Assembly (NCBI RefSeq): GCF_030582395.1 | Contig: NZ_CP104381.1 | Coordinates: forward strand, 3,100,001-3,164,000 | Direction of reading: 5' to 3' | Length of the DNA: 64,000 nucleotides | From: Ralstonia pickettii | GTDB taxonomy: Bacteria > Pseudomonadota > Gammaproteobacteria > Burkholderiales > Burkholderiaceae | In this document: piece after piece, positions 36,940 to 46,034 of the stretch | Position numbering within the stretch: position 1 is the stretch's first letter | Layout: every line of letters starts with the position of its first letter | Made by a program: the position numbers and the translations under genes | Notes under the pieces: generated by a model | What the model saw: only the letters and a program-made list of their open reading frames with translations | Databases searched by the model: none | Told to the model about the DNA's origin: nothing

Positions 36940-37959
36940 ATGAACCGCATGACCAAATTTGCCGCCGGCACCCTTCTCTCTTTGGCAGCAAGCGTCGCCC
37001 TTGCTGCGGGCAGCCCGGGCGTGGAACGCAACACCCAGTCCTTCCTCGACGCCCTGGCCGCGGGCGGCGGACAGCCGCTGGAAACACTGTCCCCCGCAGA
37101 TGCGCGTGCCGTGCTGGTGGGCGCGCAGGCCGCAGCAAAGGTGTCGCTGCCGCCCGCGGACGTCAGCCAGAAAACCATCACCGTGGATGGCAAGCCGATC
37201 AGCCTGACGATCGTGCGCCCTGCTGGCGCGAAGGGCACGCTGCCCGGCTTCATCTTCGTGCACGGCGGCGGCTGGGTGCTGGGCGACTTCCCCACGCACG
37301 AGCGCTTTGTGCGCGACCTGGTGGCCGACTCCGGCGCCGTCGCTGTCTTCGTCAACTACACGCCGTCGCCCGAGGCGCGGTATCCGGTAGCCATCAACCA
37401 GATCTACGCCGCCACCAAATGGGTGGCAGAAAACGGCGCGCAGATTGGCGTAGACGGCAAGCGGCTGGCGATTGCGGGCAACAGCGTGGGCGGCAACATG
37501 GCCACCGTGGTGGCGCTGATGGCCAAGGCGCACGGCACGCCCGCACTGCGCGCGCAAGTCCTGTTCTGGCCGGTCACGAATGCCAGCTTCGAGAACGCGT
37601 CGTACGACGAGTTTGCGCAGGGGCACTTCCTGACCAAGCCGATGATGCAGTGGTTCTGGAACGCCTACACGACTGATCCGGCACAGCGTCAGCAGATCTA
37701 CGCATCGCCGCTGCTGGCCACGCCCGCTCAGTTGAAGGGGCTGCCGCCGGCACTGGTGATCACAGCAGAGAAGGATGTCTTGCGCGATGAAGGCGAAGCC
37801 TACGCACGCAAGCTCGACGCGGCGGGTGTGGATGTGACCGCCACGCGCTACAACGGGATGATCCACGACTTCGGCTTGCTCAATGCGCTGGCCGGCGTGC
37901 CTGCAACGCGTGCAGCGCTGCATCAAGCCAGTGAAGAGCTGAAGGCGCGCTTGAAGTAA
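36940..37959 (+). CDS. secreted alpha/beta hydrolase of the HSL family
   Basis: 339 residues with a signal peptide ending ALA|AG. HGGGW is the oxyanion motif, GNSVGG carries the nucleophile (Asn before Ser, in place of the usual Asp), and a C-terminal histidine is in GMIHDFGLLN. Family members are esterases. It follows ohr by 41 bases and is probably induced with it. It is distinct in sequence from the other HSL hydrolase at 32907. Confidence 0.82.
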   Translation: MNRMTKFAAGTLLSLAASVALAAGSPGVERNTQSFLDALAAGGGQPLETLSPADARAVLVGAQAAAKVSLPPADVSQKTITVDGKPISLTIVRPAGAKGTLPGFIFVHGGGWVLGDFPTHERFVRDLVADSGAVAVFVNYTPSPEARYPVAINQIYAATKWVAENGAQIGVDGKRLAIAGNSVGGNMATVVALMAKAHGTPALRAQVLFWPVTNASFENASYDEFAQGHFLTKPMMQWFWNAYTTDPAQRQQIYASPLLATPAQLKGLPPALVITAEKDVLRDEGEAYARKLDAAGVDVTATRYNGMIHDFGLLNALAGVPATRAALHQASEELKARLK

Positions 37960-38256
37960 TTGGGTGGGCGGGTTGTTTCACCGCCTTTGCCCCTTCACTG
38001 TTCATTGGTCAGCCAGCAATGCGCCCGCCCGTGTCTTTTGCACGCGGTGGGCGTGTTGCGTTGTGTTTTGGTCTGCAACGCTAGCCGCATGAAACAGCCC
38101 AACCTGGAAGCCCAAACAACCGTGGCACCCAAGGCATCCACCGTCGTGCAGATCCGTCGCACAAAGCCACTACAATAGCGGCCCTTCGCCAGTGGCGCCC
38201 GTTCCTGACCCCCGTGCAGGGGCATGCCTCCAGCTGCACTCCAGAAGCCCAATCCT

Positions 38257-39510
38257 ATGATGTCAAACGCCTGCGGCGTCGATTTCGGCACGTCCAACTC
38301 CACCGTCGGCTGGCTGAGACCGGACGCACCCACCCTGCTGCCGCTCGAAGACGGCAAGGCGACCCTGCCTTCCGTCATCTTCTTTCACGCCGAAGACCCG
38401 ACGGTCAGCTACGGGCGGGCCGCGCTGGCCGACTATCTTGCCGGCTACGAGGGCCGCTTGATGCGCTCGCTCAAGAGCCTGCTCGGCACATCGATGATGG
38501 ACGACAGCACCGAGGTCATGGGCCAAGCCATGCCCTTCCGCAAGCTGCTGGCGCATTTCATTGGCGAACTCAAGCGGCGCGCCGAGCATGCCGCCGGCCA
38601 TGAATTCCGCCGCGCCGTGCTGGGCCGCCCGGTGTTCTTCATCGACGAAGATCCCAAGGCCGACCAGCTTGCCGAAGACACGCTGGCGGACATCGCGCGC
38701 GACGCCGGCTTTGACGAGATCGCCTTTCAGTACGAGCCCATCGCCGCCGCGTTCGACTACGAGGCCGGCATCAGCGGCGAAGAACTTGTGCTCGTGGCGG
38801 ACATTGGCGGCGGTACGTCCGACTTCTCGCTCGTGCGCCTGTCGCCCGACCGCGCGAAACGCCTTGACCGCCGCGAAGACATCCTCGCCAACGGCGGCGT
38901 TCACATTGGTGGCACCGACTTCGACCGCGCCTTGAGCCTGGCCAGCGTGATGCCGCTACTGGGCCTGAACAGCACGCTGCGCAACGGCAAGGCAATGCCG
39001 TCCGGCCAGTATTTCGACCTGGCGAGCTGGCACACGATCAACCACGTGTACACGCGCAAGGCGTGGACGGTGGTGATGGACAATTACCGAGATGCCGCCG
39101 ACACCGAAAAACTCGACCGCCTCATCCGCCTGATCCGCGAACGCGCCGGCCACTGGCTCGCTATTCAGGTGGAAGCCGCGAAGATCGCGCTGTCGGACGC
39201 CCCGTTGGCGGAGATCGACCTGCACCGCATCGCGCCCGAGTTGAAGCAGCCCGTCACGCGCGAGGATTTCGACCAGTCGATTGGGAAGCTGGTCGGCAAG
39301 ACGGTCTCGACGGTGCAGGCGATGCTGAAGACGGCGGGCGTCGCAGCGGAAGCAGTCGATACCATTCTCTTCGCCGGCGGCTCCAGCGGGGTGCCGTTGC
39401 TGCGCGAGCAACTGGCGCAAGTGCTGCCGTCGGCGCGACGCGTTGAGGGCGACCTGTTCGGCGGGATCGGTTCTGGCCTGGCGCGCGATGCGGCGCGCAA
39501 GTTTGGCTGA
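38257..39510 (+). CDS. yegD: YegD-type Hsp70-family chaperone
   Basis: 417 residues. The actin-like ATPase core is complete: GVDFGTSNSTVGW, ADIGGGTSDFSLV and FAGGSSGVPLL. The usual substrate-binding domain of DnaK is missing, as in YegD. Two adjacent ATGs (38257, 38260) are possible starts. The upstream 297 bases hold only a doubtful 29-codon frame. It is a stand-alone gene followed by an FMN reductase gene. Confidence 0.88.
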   Translation: MMSNACGVDFGTSNSTVGWLRPDAPTLLPLEDGKATLPSVIFFHAEDPTVSYGRAALADYLAGYEGRLMRSLKSLLGTSMMDDSTEVMGQAMPFRKLLAHFIGELKRRAEHAAGHEFRRAVLGRPVFFIDEDPKADQLAEDTLADIARDAGFDEIAFQYEPIAAAFDYEAGISGEELVLVADIGGGTSDFSLVRLSPDRAKRLDRREDILANGGVHIGGTDFDRALSLASVMPLLGLNSTLRNGKAMPSGQYFDLASWHTINHVYTRKAWTVVMDNYRDAADTEKLDRLIRLIRERAGHWLAIQVEAAKIALSDAPLAEIDLHRIAPELKQPVTREDFDQSIGKLVGKTVSTVQAMLKTAGVAAEAVDTILFAGGSSGVPLLREQLAQVLPSARRVEGDLFGGIGSGLARDAARKFG

Positions 39511-39601
39511 TGGGTTGAAAGGCTGAGGGGTAGCGGGACGTTTCAAGCGTATCGAACCAGATCGCCCGGGGCGCGGCAGGATGTGTCTAAAGGAAAACCA
39601 G

Positions 39602-40168
39602 ATGAAGCTCCTCACCATCTCCGGCAGTGCCCGCCGCGATTCAGTCAACACGGCGCTACTGCTCGGCTTGAAAGACGTTGCCCCTGAGGGGGTTGAGCTA
39701 TTGGTATTCCATCGCCTCGACACCCTGCCGGTCTTTTCCCCTGACCTGGAAGGCCAACAGACACCCGCGGAAGTGCTGGAATTCCTGGCACTCGTGTCCG
39801 GATGCGACGGCATCATTATTGCCAGCCCCGAATACGTTCGCGCTATTCCGGGAGGGCTCAAGAACGTCATCGATTGGATGGTCTCGCGATTCGAAGTCAT
39901 CGGGAAACCGATTGCGCTCGCACATGCATCGCATCGTGGCGATGACATGCTCACCTCGCTCCGGCTAGTGCTGTCCACTGTCAGCGATCAATTTCTCGAT
40001 GATGTGTTTTTGCGCATCCCGTTGATTGGAAAAACGCCAGACGAAATCAAAACGCTACTGAAGGTGCCTGAGCGGCAGTCCGAAATGCGCGGATTTCTGT
40101 CCGCCTTCGCGGCGGCGATTCATGCTCGGCAGACAGCTTCAACAGCCAACGCCCAACTGCCACTCTGA
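39602..40168 (+). CDS. NADPH-dependent FMN reductase family protein
   Basis: 188 residues, flavodoxin-like. ISGSARRDSVNTALL binds the flavin phosphate; ASPEYVRAIPGGLKNVIDW is the typical second motif. These enzymes reduce FMN, azo dyes or quinones. AAAGGA precedes the ATG. It is about 90 bases after the YegD gene. Confidence 0.85.
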   Translation: MKLLTISGSARRDSVNTALLLGLKDVAPEGVELLVFHRLDTLPVFSPDLEGQQTPAEVLEFLALVSGCDGIIIASPEYVRAIPGGLKNVIDWMVSRFEVIGKPIALAHASHRGDDMLTSLRLVLSTVSDQFLDDVFLRIPLIGKTPDEIKTLLKVPERQSEMRGFLSAFAAAIHARQTASTANAQLPL

Positions 40169-40214
40169 CCAGCTCAGGCATTCCCGCCCGTCACGGGAAT
40201 GCGTCAATCTCTTG

Positions 40215-40724
40215 TTATTGGCTATAGCCCCGCCGCTCTATGGCGGCTAACACGTCCCACGTTTGCGGATCGACATCGCGGCCCCCGAGCGACATCGATA
40301 CGTACGCATCAATCGCATCCACAAAGCCTTTGATAAAAGCCGGCGGAAACGCGTGCGCGGACAGATGCTGAAGCTGCTCGCGCAGCATGCCCGGGCGGCA
40401 TTGGCCGTGTGAGCGCATGGCGGTGCGTGTGCGTTTGAGATACGCCTGCGCTGCGATGGCGCCGTTCAGGTAAGTACGGTTCTTGGTGAGCCTACCTGTG
40501 TCGGAGGACGTGGGCGGTGGGCTGGGTGATGCGGGTGGAGATGGGTACGACGCTGGTCGCGTCTCGTCTGCAATAGGCATAGGCGCCTCCGTGAGTATTG
40601 ATTGGAGGTCCGCCTTCTCGTCGCCAGACGAAGGGGGCGGGCCTGACGGCGGGGCTGGCGAACCGGTACTCACGGCAACCGGCAGACCTTGCGGTCTCCC
40701 CACCCGGCCCGCCATAGGAGGCAT
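40215..40724 (-). CDS. proline-rich hypothetical protein
   Basis: 169 residues from ATG 40724; a TTG at 40787 would add 21. The first ~80 residues are Pro/Ser-rich and probably disordered; the C-terminal half (LNGAIAAQAYLKRTRTAMR ... GGRDVDPQTWDVLAAIERRGY) looks folded. It is not recognised. It lies next to the IS-disrupted repeat gene on the same strand and could be part of an accessory region. Confidence 0.45.
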   Translation of the reverse strand: MPPMAGRVGRPQGLPVAVSTGSPAPPSGPPPSSGDEKADLQSILTEAPMPIADETRPASYPSPPASPSPPPTSSDTGRLTKNRTYLNGAIAAQAYLKRTRTAMRSHGQCRPGMLREQLQHLSAHAFPPAFIKGFVDAIDAYVSMSLGGRDVDPQTWDVLAAIERRGYSQ

Positions 40725-40963
40725 GCGCGAGTGTGCCCGAGCGTATCCGCCAAGCGGATGCTCGTTGTGAGTATGTCGAGTCGCCAAACCCGGCTGCCGT
40801 TGGTGCGGCAGCGGAATGGATTATAGCGATGGGGGCAGCGGCGAAAGTTGGATTCTTGATTCGTCAGGAGCGACGATCGGAAGGTCACGCTCCACCCTCA
40901 AACAGTGGCGCTTCACTCTCAGAGAGTGGAACGCGAGGGTCAAACTGAATCGCCCCGACTTTC

Positions 40964-41839
40964 CTAGACACCCACGAGCCGTGGGGAATGGCGTTGTTCG
41001 AACTCTACCGGTGATAGACCGTTGGCGCTCGAATGGCGCCGTGTTGGGTTGTAAAACATCTCGATGTAGTTGAAGACGTCGGACTTGGCCTCCTGCCGGG
41101 TGGCATAGATCTGTCGGCGCACCCGCTCGCGTTTGAGCAACTGGAAGAAGCTCTCCGCCACAGCGTTGTCGTGGCAGTTGCCGCGCCGGCTCATGCTGCA
41201 CAGCAGGTTGTGCTCGCGCAGGAAGCTTTGCCAGGTGTGGCCGGTGAACTGGCACCCCTGATCCGAGTGGATCAGCACCTGCTGGTGCGGACGGCGGCGC
41301 CACAGCGCCATCAGCAAGGCATCCAGCGCCAACTGGGTATCGATGCGCTGCCCCATGGACCAGCCCACGACCATGCGCGACCAGAGATCGATGACCACGC
41401 TCAGGTACAGCCAGCCTTCGTGCGTGCGGATATAGGTGATATCGGTCACCCAGGACTGGTTCGGAGCATCGACCGTGAACTGCCGCTGCAGATGATTGGG
41501 GGCGACCACCGCCGGCTTGCCGGCACGCCCGGCAGGGCGTCGACGGTAGCCTGATTGAGAACGCAATCCCTCGGCCTTGAGCAGCCTCGCTACACGGTGT
41601 TTGCCGCAGCGCTCACCCAAGTCGCGCATGTCCAGGGTGAGCTTGCGATAGCCATAGACCCCCCCGCTCTCCAACCGCGCCTGCTTGAGCAGTCCGAGCA
41701 GCCGCTGGTCGTCCTTCGCACGCGGGCTCAAGGGCTGCGCCTGCCACGCGTAATAACCGCTGGGATGCACCGCGATCGCTTTGCACAGACGGCGCACGCT
41801 GTATTGACCCGCGTGCGCCTTGATGAAGGCGTACCTCAC
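40964..41839 (-). CDS. IS3-family transposase OrfB (integrase core)
   Basis: About 291 residues from the GTG that overlaps the orfA stop; the active enzyme is probably the OrfAB fusion made by frameshifting. The DDE catalytic residues are in SWVTDITYI, LIHSDQGCQF and NAVAESFFQLLK. The rve core and an HTH_21 segment (YSVRRLCKAIAVHPSGYYAW) are complete, so the element may be active. Confidence 0.9.
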   Translation of the reverse strand: MRYAFIKAHAGQYSVRRLCKAIAVHPSGYYAWQAQPLSPRAKDDQRLLGLLKQARLESGGVYGYRKLTLDMRDLGERCGKHRVARLLKAEGLRSQSGYRRRPAGRAGKPAVVAPNHLQRQFTVDAPNQSWVTDITYIRTHEGWLYLSVVIDLWSRMVVGWSMGQRIDTQLALDALLMALWRRRPHQQVLIHSDQGCQFTGHTWQSFLREHNLLCSMSRRGNCHDNAVAESFFQLLKRERVRRQIYATRQEAKSDVFNYIEMFYNPTRRHSSANGLSPVEFEQRHSPRLVGV

Positions 41840-42114
41840 CCGGACTGCTTGGCAAAGTACGCTACGGCCTTTTTTAGGATGTCGCGCTCCTCGGTCACCC
41901 GCTTGAGTTCGGCCTTGAGCTGGCGCACCTCCTGGGATTGCGATACCAGCCCTTGCGGCTCTGCCACGGGCTGGCGTCGCTGTTTGATCCACTGGTACAG
42001 GCTGTGCTGGCTCACGCCCAGCCCTTGCGCGACCTCCGCAACGCTGTGGCCTCTGTCCAAGACCCGATTGACCGCCTCGACCTTGAATTCTTCGGTGTAT
42101 CTCTGCGCACTCAT
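41836..42114 (-). CDS. IS3-family transposase OrfA
   Basis: 92 residues. An HTH_Tnp_1 domain (YTEEFKVEAVNRVLDRGHSVAEVAQGLGVSQHSL) is followed by a leucine-zipper coiled coil (VRQLKAELKRVTEERDILKK). A slippery A6G run (41869-41875 on the plus strand as CTTTTTT) just before its end permits -1 frameshifting into orfB. Confidence 0.9.
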   Translation of the reverse strand: MSAQRYTEEFKVEAVNRVLDRGHSVAEVAQGLGVSQHSLYQWIKQRRQPVAEPQGLVSQSQEVRQLKAELKRVTEERDILKKAVAYFAKQSG

Positions 42115-42177
42115 CGCAACCCCTGACTAACCTCTAGTTTGAGGCTCACAGGTGTCTACGGGGAGCGGGGCGATTCA

Positions 42178-42400
42178 GTCGAGCGCCAGTGTCAAAGAGT
42201 CGAATTCGACCCTTTGAGGGTCGCGTTTGAGCCTCAAACACTCGAACTTCACTGTCTGAGGGTCACGTTCCACTGTCTGAGAGTCGAGCGTCAGTGTCGG
42301 AGAGTCGAGTTCGACAGTCCAAGGCTCGCGCTTCACGCTCCAACATTCGAACGGCGTGAGCGGGCTTGCTCGCCCCAGTGCGACCGGTTTCCCGTCAAAA
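42178..42400. repeat. degenerate 24-bp tandem repeats
   Basis: About nine units with the recurring words GAGTCGA, TTCGAC, CTGTCTGAG and AGGGTC at ~24-base steps. Both strands are open in this stretch. The same repeat continues left of the IS at 40880-40945. It is not a CRISPR: there are no unique spacers. Confidence 0.7.
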
Positions 42401-42495
42401 GTTGTGTACAGCATTGCGATAAGCCGCAGCGGTAGCCAACCTCACCGGGTTGTGCCAATCGGCATGACGTTGATATCCGCTTTAGAAGGAACGCA

Positions 42496-42969
42496 ATGTC
42501 TCAGAACTTGATCTCGTTTCAACCCAGCGCCACCGACCTGACCGCCATTGACGGTGCGCTCAAGACACTGGAAGAAAAGCTCGTCGGCCTGATTGGCCTG
42601 TCAGTCGAGCAGCGCAGCACGCTCATGAAGATGGGCGACAAGTCCGAAGCGTTCTGCCGCCAGGCAGTGGAACTGCTGAGCAACAACCCCGGCGTGCTTC
42701 CCGCCAATTTCAACCTGCAGGAAATGCGACGTGACTTGGTGGGCTTTGACACCCTGCGCCCTCGCCTCGCCCGCGTGGAGAAGTTGCTGGAAAGGATGCA
42801 GGATTCGCAACTGGCGATGGGCAGTGACCTGATGACGGCCGCGCTGGAGGGTTACACGTACCTGAAGGTTGCGGGCAAAGGGGAAGGGTTGGAATCGGCG
42901 CGACGGACGTTGTCGGCGCGGTTTAGCCGGGGGCCACGGAAGACGGTCGAGGAGGTGGCTGGGGAGTGA
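42496..42969 (+). CDS. conserved hypothetical protein, helical
   Basis: 157 residues. Mostly helical, with a central stretch like a coiled coil (LRPRLARVEKLLERMQDSQ). No domain recognised. AAGGA stands before the ATG and a strong terminator follows at 43003-43040, so it is a monocistronic gene. It borders the mobile region. Confidence 0.65.
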   Translation: MSQNLISFQPSATDLTAIDGALKTLEEKLVGLIGLSVEQRSTLMKMGDKSEAFCRQAVELLSNNPGVLPANFNLQEMRRDLVGFDTLRPRLARVEKLLERMQDSQLAMGSDLMTAALEGYTYLKVAGKGEGLESARRTLSARFSRGPRKTVEEVAGE

Positions 42970-43002
42970 GGTGAGGGGCTGCTGATGGTGGCCTAGATTT
43001 GG

Positions 43003-43040
43003 AAAAGCCCGCGATGCTGTTTGGCTCGCGGGCTTTTTTT
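43003..43040 (+). terminator. rho-independent terminator
   Basis: AAAGCCCGCG (43004-43013) and CGCGGGCTTT (43027-43036) form the stem, followed by further Ts to 43040. It serves the hypothetical gene ending at 42969. The rest of the 302-base gap up to 43271 shows no gene. Confidence 0.9.
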
Positions 43041-43271
43041 CCGAGCTTAGGTCGCCATAGCACGTGATCAACTGCGTACGTCGGCCGACCGCGTATGTAG
43101 CCGCCTCCAAACAAGACGAATATCTAGAAAAATGCGTCCTCGGGAGGGGGCGCATTTTCCATTTAGCATCGATTTCTCGAATCCTTACAGGATTCTGTGA
43201 TCAACGCCTTCCGATATTGCAATCCCTTTTCGCATGCCTCCATGCAAAAAAACCAGTGTCTTGGAACTACC

Positions 43272-44390
43272 TTACTGCCCTGAAAACAGTCGATGCACTA
43301 TATATTCCGCTGCGCGCCTAGATAGCTCGTCGGTCATCTCACGCCTAATAACCTGACCATCATAAGGCAAAAGAACGTCATCCACTATTTTAGATAAATT
43401 CATCTCATCTGCTCTACGATAGTATCTTTCGAGTATACGGGAGAATCTTGTCCCGTAAACGGGCCATACCGATTCCGTTGGTAGTTCGTTACCGGACTCG
43501 AAGAGAGGGATGTTTTTTACCTCGAACTCAGGCAATCTGGTTTCGGCTGGCTCGCTTTCTCTGAATGGATCAACGAGATACCCGTAGCGAAAATCTGGCC
43601 CGACATATCCGCATCCAAGTCGGATCAAATAGCCTATCTCACCAAAAAACTGGATGTAACCGTCAACGCATCCATCTTTTGAGTAAACTGCTAAGAAATG
43701 ATCGAACTCACCGAGATGCGGTAATACCACTTCCTCCGGCGTCGTGAGCCAGCGTACGAAGTCAGGGCATCGTCCGATACCGTTGAGAACGAATTTTCGT
43801 AGCGCATCAAACATCGGGAGCAACGCAACCTCGACATTGCGGGCTCCCAACAAATTAAACGCAGATTTCAACGCACCACGGAAAAATTCGTCGCCACCCA
43901 ACCCACTTTTTAGATTGAGACGGTCATCGATATAACTGCTTTCCTGGACGGCTTGTTGCTTCAATTCATCGATATCGAATTCTGCGCCGGGGAAGGATTG
44001 TTTTAGTTTTGCGACCGCCCAGCCCACTTGCCTCATATCCCCCATTATTACCTGGACCTCGTGCTTCCCGTCCGTAAGTGGTCTGGTTTTAATGACGGGC
44101 TCAGCGATCATCGGCACACCTCCGGGAGGTAACGCATACCTAGTGCCGGAACTGCTCGATACGTTCTTTAATGTTGGACCGTCGCCACCACGCCCGCCTT
44201 TAGTCCCGAGAAGATTGCGTATCTCTCTCAACCCCTGCTCCAAGGCCGCGTCGATTCCACTGCCAAACTTACTTTGAGCTTCGTTTGATGATATTTCGGA
44301 AGAAGTCCAGCGAGCACCAAGGAAATTTTGAAGAATATGTTCGCCATCCGCTTCAGAAAATTCATTTCCCGTGTAGATGCACTTGTACAT
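43272..44390 (-). CDS. HNH-endonuclease-like protein, low-GC, foreign
   Basis: 372 residues from ATG 44390, which has AAGGG seven bases upstream; a longer frame reaches 44510. The N-terminus (YKCIYTGNEF...GEHILQNFLGARW) resembles HNH_5-type proteins, but only one Cys of the usual zinc pair is present. The remainder (~300 residues) is unrecognised, with a segment FDHFLAVYSKDGCVDGYIQFFGEIGY. Base composition is visibly more AT-rich than its neighbours, a sign of transfer. It could be a defence or self-synapsing nuclease; function is not established. Confidence 0.6.
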   Translation of the reverse strand: MYKCIYTGNEFSEADGEHILQNFLGARWTSSEISSNEAQSKFGSGIDAALEQGLREIRNLLGTKGGRGGDGPTLKNVSSSSGTRYALPPGGVPMIAEPVIKTRPLTDGKHEVQVIMGDMRQVGWAVAKLKQSFPGAEFDIDELKQQAVQESSYIDDRLNLKSGLGGDEFFRGALKSAFNLLGARNVEVALLPMFDALRKFVLNGIGRCPDFVRWLTTPEEVVLPHLGEFDHFLAVYSKDGCVDGYIQFFGEIGYLIRLGCGYVGPDFRYGYLVDPFRESEPAETRLPEFEVKNIPLFESGNELPTESVWPVYGTRFSRILERYYRRADEMNLSKIVDDVLLPYDGQVIRREMTDELSRRAAEYIVHRLFSGQ

Positions 44391-44583
44391 TGCCAGCCCT
44401 TTTAATATGCAATCCTGAAATTGCTGCCAAACGCGAGCAACCGATTTATGTCCATTAAAGTCCGCATCATAGTTTAAACGCCACTTGATGGAACCATTGT
44501 GGATTTGCACCTCTGCAGCTATTTAAATAGCCGTGCCAACCGAAAGAACTGCAATTGTGCGTAGACGCCCTGAGTAGTCCCTC

Positions 44584-45306
44584 TCAGCAGTGAAGTTCGT
44601 TCATGCGCCTGCGGATGTAGTTCAGGTTGTCCCGCCACGGCGACATCTGCTGCGTAGTCACAGACAGCCGCAAAATCCCATCCCGATCCGCCTTAAGCCG
44701 GGCGCACTCCGCGTTAACACCGCTGACCTGCTGCTGAACCGCAACCGCCTCAGCCGCCAAATCTCGATCCCGCTGCGCCATCCGCTGGTCCCACTGCCTC
44801 GCAAGCTGCTCTTCTGCCCGCTTCGCCGCTGCCGCAGCCTCTTCCATCTCACGCTGACGAGCGTTGGCCGGTGCCTCGGTGGGCGCATTGCCGACGAGCG
44901 CGCGCATCGCCTGCCCGCACGGCGCTTCCGTGTAGACCGTCTGCCCGTTGATCACGCATTTGTTCACGCCAGCGGGAGGTGTGGCCCGCGCTGCAGGTTG
45001 CTGCACCGGGGCCATGGGTTGGCGTTGTGGCGGCGCTGTGTTGGGCGCCGGCTGTGTTGAAGCAGCCTGCTGGCTCGGCACGGCTGCGCCATTGCCAGTG
45101 AGCCGCAATTGCTTCGCGGCGATGTAGACGACCAGAAGAACGGCCACCCAAACCATCAAGGAAACGATCCAGTGCACGCCCTGCTTGGTGCTTTGGGGTG
45201 GCTTGCCATACCAGCGGGCGTATTCCTTCTGCCAGTCGGGATTGCGCACCTGCGGCTCTCGACGGTCTCTGAACCAATCGCGATCTTGTACTCCCACGAC
45301 CCTCAC
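44584..45306 (-). CDS. membrane-anchored DUF4124-like protein
   Basis: 240 residues. One membrane helix (HWIVSLMVWVAVLLVVYIAA) separates a short N-terminal cytoplasmic part from a Pro/Gln linker, a DUF4124-like motif (VNKCVINGQTVYTEAPCGQ) and a long Glu/Ala/Arg coiled coil. The C-terminus ends in MNELHC. Such proteins occur widely in Burkholderiales with unknown function. Confidence 0.7.
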   Translation of the reverse strand: MRVVGVQDRDWFRDRREPQVRNPDWQKEYARWYGKPPQSTKQGVHWIVSLMVWVAVLLVVYIAAKQLRLTGNGAAVPSQQAASTQPAPNTAPPQRQPMAPVQQPAARATPPAGVNKCVINGQTVYTEAPCGQAMRALVGNAPTEAPANARQREMEEAAAAAKRAEEQLARQWDQRMAQRDRDLAAEAVAVQQQVSGVNAECARLKADRDGILRLSVTTQQMSPWRDNLNYIRRRMNELHC

Positions 45307-45697
45307 CCCTTTCTATGGCGGCTTGTTTGTTATTTGCTGGAACCGCGCCGGACATAATCCGCTGGCTGGATATAAGTGGTGCGCCTGTTCCCGGCGACGA
45401 TCTACGCTACAACGAATTTATCCGGCGCGAAATGCCACAAATTGGGGTATCGCACGTGCGCCTTGCCAAGGCTCAAAAATAAATAACGCCTTGAAACTGC
45501 CGCACGCACTTCCCCGGCTCGGCGCCTGCCTCGATGTTTCTCTTTGATTTTTAAGGGGAAAGCGCCGTTGCCAGAGCGGCGGCATTTGAGGGGCAAACCC
45601 CGGAGGCTACGTCGGTCGTAAATCGAAAGGGTTAAGCGCGTGCCTGTATTACGCCGCGCGATACGGCACGCAGAAAAATGCGATGGATTGGAAAATT

Positions 45698-45800
45698 GCT
45701 GGCAACAAAAAACCCGCGACGCTCAACGCTTCGCGGGTTTTTTTGGGGGCATCGCTCATCAAACGCTGCCAGTAACTTGGTGGCCGAAGGGCAATCGAAC
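45698..45800. repeat. att-like copy of the tRNA-Ala/integrase flank
   Basis: GCTGGCAACAAAAAACCCGC (45698-45717) is identical to 50804-50823. Further on, GCCAGT-A--TTGGTGG-CCGAAGG (45768-45790) matches 50870-50892, the tRNA 3' end. The order and orientation are the same. This is what an old integration at the tRNA would leave, but the match after the first 20 bases is imperfect. Confidence 0.5.
45707..45744. terminator. bidirectional terminator hairpin
   Basis: AACCCGCGA (45711-45719) and TCGCGGGTT (45731-45739) with an A-run before and T-run after. Confidence 0.8.
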
Positions 45801-46034
45801 AAGCTCATGAAAGCCGCGCGGTTAAGCCAATCCTCTCGCTTTTCCTTACACCTTGCCCCCAAAGTTGCCCCCACGGCGATCTGCGTTGCCCTAGGTGGGG
45901 CCAGCATTATGTATCTACGCTCGCACTACCTCGTTGGCAAATGCACGTTACCGGGACGGGAAGCAATGCGAATGGCTCCCACATTGAGGCAGACAGCCGA
46001 TGCAAAGAGGTCCGTCTTGCGGGGCGCTGTTTGG

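Larger units (their letters stand above)
40946..42177 (-). mobile_element. IS3-family insertion sequence, 1232 bp
   Basis: The ends are imperfect inverted repeats starting TGAATCGCCCCG and matching in about 21 of 27 bases, with TG...CA termini as usual for IS3. Inside are orfA and orfB. The flanks (GTCAAAC on the left, GTCGAGC on the right) give no clean target duplication, so insertion was followed by change or came by recombination. It sits within the octapeptide-repeat gene. Confidence 0.88.
40821..42414 (-). pseudogene. octapeptide-repeat protein gene split by IS3 element
   Basis: The 5' part (42414-42178) encodes MLYTTFDGKPVALGRASPL and then eight-residue repeats with consensus like [SP]-x-T-[VL]-x-x-[DE]. 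The 3' part (40945-40821) continues the same pattern (LTLAFHSLRVKRHCLRVERD) and ends LSPLPPSL. The two parts are separated by the 1232-base IS. At DNA level it is a degenerate 24-base tandem repeat. The frame probably joined across the insertion point in the intact gene. No known domain; it may be a minisatellite-derived ORF. Confidence 0.6.

Noticed and set aside
38089..38178. 29-codon ORF upstream of the YegD gene
   Set aside because: No ribosome site and no similarity; it probably lies in the promoter region.
42178..42400. Tandem repeats considered as a CRISPR array
   Set aside because: Units are contiguous and degenerate at 24 bases with no unique spacers, and no cas gene is nearby.
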